Assembly: GCA_007121115.1 (NCBI GenBank)
Contig: SKMI01000169.1
Coordinates: forward strand, 1-24,256
DNA from: Paracoccaceae bacterium
GTDB taxonomy: Bacteria > Pseudomonadota > Alphaproteobacteria > Rhodobacterales > Rhodobacteraceae
Reading direction: 5' to 3'
Length of the DNA stretch: 24,256 bases
Both the position numbers and the translations under genes were made by a program. The notes beneath the pieces are model-generated. The model was not told the origin of the DNA, searched no databases, and saw nothing but the letters and a program-made list of their open reading frames with translations. Below are positions 22,171 through 24,256 of this stretch, piece by piece; position 1 is the first letter of the stretch; each line of letters begins with the position of its first letter.

Positions 22171-23382
22171 ATGACCGAAGCCTTCATCTATGACGCGATC
22201 CGCACCCCGCGCGGCAAGGGCCGCGCCGATGGCAGCCTGCACGAGGTGACGGCGGTGCGGCTGTCGGCGGGCGTGCTCAACGCGCTCAAGGCGCGCAACG
22301 ATCTGGACACCACCGCCGTGGAGGATGTGATCTGGGGCAATGTGACCCAGGTGGGCGAGCAGGGTGGCTGTCTGGCACGCACGGCGGTGATGGCCTCGGA
22401 TTTCGACGAGGGGGTGCCAGGGCTGGCGATCAACCGGTTCTGCGCCAGTGGCATGGAGGCGGTGAACCTCGCCGCGGGCCAGGTACGGGGCGGCGTGGGT
22501 TCGGCCTATGTCGCCGGCGGTGTCGAGATGATGAGCCGCGTGGCCATGGGCTCGGACGGGGCGGCGGTGGCCGTAGACCCGTCGGTGGCCATGGAGCGCT
22601 ATTTCGTCCCGCAAGGCATCGCAGCCGACATCATCGCCACCGAATACGGCTTCACCCGTGACATGGCCGATGCGCTGGCGGTGGAGAGTCAGAAGCGCGC
22701 GGTGCGGGCCTGGGAAGAAGAGCGCTTCGCACGCTCGGTGGTGCCGGTCACCGACATTAACGGGCTGACCGTGCTGGACCGTGACGAGCATATCCGACCG
22801 GGCACCGACATGCAGAGCCTTGGCGGGCTGAACCCCGCCTTCAAGGAGATGGGCGAGGTGATGCCAGGCTTCGACAAGGTGGCGCTGATGAAATACCCGC
22901 ACCTTGAGAAAATCGAACATATCCACCATGCGGGCAATTCCAGCGGCATCGTCGACGGGGCCGCGGCCCTGCTGATCGGAAATGCAGATTTCGGACATAA
23001 ATATGGCTTGAAACCGAGGGCCCGGATCAAGGCGACGGCCCGGATCGGCACCGATCCGACCATCATGCTGACCGGCCCGGTGCCGGTGACCGAGAAGATC
23101 CTGCGCGAGACGGGCATGCATATTTCCGACATCGACCTGTTCGAGGTCAACGAGGCCTTTGCCTCGGTCGTGCTGCGGTTCATGCAGGCGTTCGGCGTGG
23201 ACAGCGACCGGGTGAACGTCAACGGCGGCGCCATTGCCATGGGCCATCCGCTGGGCGCCACCGGCGCCATGATCATCGGCACGCTGCTCGATGAGCTGGA
23301 GCGGACCGGGAAGGGCACGGGGCTGGCAACGCTCTGCGTGGCCTCGGGCATGGGTGCGGCCACGATCATCGAGCGCGTGTAA
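22171..23382 (+). CDS. fadA: FadA, acetyl-CoA C-acyltransferase (3-ketoacyl-CoA thiolase)
   Basis: 403-residue thiolase that cleaves 3-ketoacyl-CoA with CoA to acetyl-CoA and a shortened acyl-CoA (EC 2.3.1.16). Nucleophile Cys91 lies in NRFCASGMEAVNLA. EVNEAFASV, NGGAIAMGHPLGATGA (His359) and TLCVASGMGAA (Cys389) complete the active site. I chose the ATG at 22171 because GGGAGGA lies just upstream; the frame is open further upstream through the repeat-bearing leader. The next gene, a FadB/FadJ-like enzyme, begins 15 nt downstream, which suggests the alpha-beta multienzyme arrangement of bacterial beta-oxidation. Length is normal. Confidence 0.95.
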   Translation: MTEAFIYDAIRTPRGKGRADGSLHEVTAVRLSAGVLNALKARNDLDTTAVEDVIWGNVTQVGEQGGCLARTAVMASDFDEGVPGLAINRFCASGMEAVNLAAGQVRGGVGSAYVAGGVEMMSRVAMGSDGAAVAVDPSVAMERYFVPQGIAADIIATEYGFTRDMADALAVESQKRAVRAWEEERFARSVVPVTDINGLTVLDRDEHIRPGTDMQSLGGLNPAFKEMGEVMPGFDKVALMKYPHLEKIEHIHHAGNSSGIVDGAAALLIGNADFGHKYGLKPRARIKATARIGTDPTIMLTGPVPVTEKILRETGMHISDIDLFEVNEAFASVVLRFMQAFGVDSDRVNVNGGAIAMGHPLGATGAMIIGTLLDELERTGKGTGLATLCVASGMGAATIIERV

Positions 23383-23397
23383 GGGGAGGCAAGCACA

Positions 23398-24256
23398 ATG
23401 ACTAATTTTCACTATTCCGTCGATGCCGATGGCGTGGCCACCATCACCTGGGACATCGAAAACAAGTCCATGAACGTGCTGTCCATGGAGGGGCTTGCCG
23501 AACTGGACGCGCATATCGACACTGCGCTGAATGATGCCGCGGTGAAGGGCGTGATCATCACCTCCGGCAAGCCGGATTTCGCCGGCGGCATGGACCTGAA
23601 TGTCATTGCGAAGATGAAGGAGATGGCCGGGGACCAGCCCGAAAAGGGGCTGTTCGACGGGATCATGTCCATGCACGCCACGCTGCGCAAGATCGAGCGC
23701 GCGGGCATGGACCCCAAGAAGCTGAAGGGCGGCAAGCCGATTGTCGCGGCGCTCCCGGGCACGGCGCTGGGGATCGGGCTGGAGATCCCGCTCGCCTGCC
23801 ACCGGATCATCGCCGCCGACAACGCCCGCGCCAAGATCGGCCTGCCCGAGATCATGGTCGGCATCTTCCCGGGTGCGGGCGGCACCACGCGGCTGGCGCG
23901 CAAGCTGGGGGCTATGGGCGCCTCGCCCTTCCTGCTCGAAGGCAAGCTTTCGGAGCCGAAGAAGGCGAAATCCGTGGGCATCATCGACGAGGTGGTGCCC
24001 GGTGACGAACTGATGACCCGCGCCAAGGAGTGGGTTCTGAACGCGACCGACGCCGATCTGGTCAAGCCGTGGGACGCAAAGGGCTACAAGATGCCCGGCG
24101 GCGCGCCGTATCACCCGGCGGGCTTCATGACCTTCGTCGGCGCCTCGGCCATGGTCAATGGCAAGACGCAAGGGGTATATCCGGCGGCCAAGGCGCTGCT
24201 CTCTGCGGTCTACGAAGGCGCGCTGGTGCCCTTCGATACCGCGCTGAAGATCGAGG
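23398..24256 (+). CDS. fadB: FadB/FadJ-like multifunctional beta-oxidation enzyme, 5' part
   Basis: 286 codons are visible; the gene runs off the window with no stop. The visible part is the enoyl-CoA hydratase/isomerase domain: FAGGMDLNVI (oxyanion hole), GTALGIGLEIPLACH with Glu129, and IGLPEIMVGIFPGAGGTTRL with Glu151, the two catalytic glutamates. The stretch after about residue 200 leads toward the expected 3-hydroxyacyl-CoA dehydrogenase domain, which is outside the window. GGGGAGG precedes the ATG at 23398, 15 nt after fadA. It should hydrate trans-2-enoyl-CoA and then oxidise the 3-hydroxy product for FadA. The dehydrogenase half is inferred from position and N-terminal sequence type. 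Confidence 0.9.
   Translation, partial: MTNFHYSVDADGVATITWDIENKSMNVLSMEGLAELDAHIDTALNDAAVKGVIITSGKPDFAGGMDLNVIAKMKEMAGDQPEKGLFDGIMSMHATLRKIERAGMDPKKLKGGKPIVAALPGTALGIGLEIPLACHRIIAADNARAKIGLPEIMVGIFPGAGGTTRLARKLGAMGASPFLLEGKLSEPKKAKSVGIIDEVVPGDELMTRAKEWVLNATDADLVKPWDAKGYKMPGGAPYHPAGFMTFVGASAMVNGKTQGVYPAAKALLSAVYEGALVPFDTALKIE

Noticed and set aside
22045..24171. 708-codon open frame on the minus strand opposite fadA and fadB
   Set aside because: It spans two real genes and the gap between them as antisense, with no motif. The plus-strand frames carry complete thiolase and hydratase active sites.
1..24256. CRISPR array or insertion sequence
   Set aside because: No regularly spaced direct repeats and no transposase-like protein were found. 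The only dispersed repeats are the three short REP-like copies.

Overview
The window comes from a GC-rich alphaproteobacterium, most probably a Rhodobacteraceae (Roseobacter/Rhodobacter-type) member. The reasons are the strong GC bias at third codon positions, the gene neighbourhoods, and a short intergenic repeat (core TTCATCTTGCC followed by a hairpin) that I associate with that family. No plasmid, transposon or CRISPR signal is visible. The window is mostly catabolic chromosome with one small phage-derived lysis module.

Region 1 (68-10124) holds osmolyte and amino acid catabolism. A minus-strand GH13-type hydrolase, probably glucosylglycerol hydrolase, is followed by a complete histidine-utilisation regulon. 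hutF and hutC (minus) diverge from hutI-hutH-hutG-hutU (plus) around one HutC-type operator at 4721-4740. The genes encode HutH (histidine to urocanate), HutU, HutI, then HutF (formimidoylglutamate deiminase) and HutG (formylglutamate deformylase). This is the five-step route ending in formate and glutamate.

Region 2 (10131-13663) is an uncharacterised catabolic trio. A class II HDAC-fold amidohydrolase and an M24/creatinase-fold hydrolase lacking two of five metal ligands share one operon. They diverge from a VanA-like Rieske oxygenase. The pairing of an M24 hydrolase with a deacetylase recalls the ectoine-opening logic of EutD/DoeA plus a deacetylase. This is my best candidate for an undescribed pathway.

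Region 3 (13695-14810) is an orphan lysis cassette on the minus strand: an M15 peptidase endolysin with a C-terminal membrane segment, an Rz-like i-spanin, and an Rz1-like lipoprotein that starts inside the Rz gene in another frame. No other phage gene is nearby.

Region 4 (15137-18303, minus) is housekeeping: a patatin-like phospholipase, an ICMT-like membrane methyltransferase, trigger factor with a clear terminator, and tRNA-Leu(UAG).

Region 5 (18567-24256, plus) begins with a short, catalytically degenerate Hint-like protein. A fatty-acid oxidation cluster follows: a MerR/LiuR-like regulator with a candidate operator upstream, a large acyl-CoA dehydrogenase, a small RHH-like protein, a thiolase (FadA) and the start of a FadB/FadJ multifunctional enzyme cut by the window edge. 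Two inverted copies of the family repeat sit between the RHH gene and fadA. A third lies inside the hut operon.
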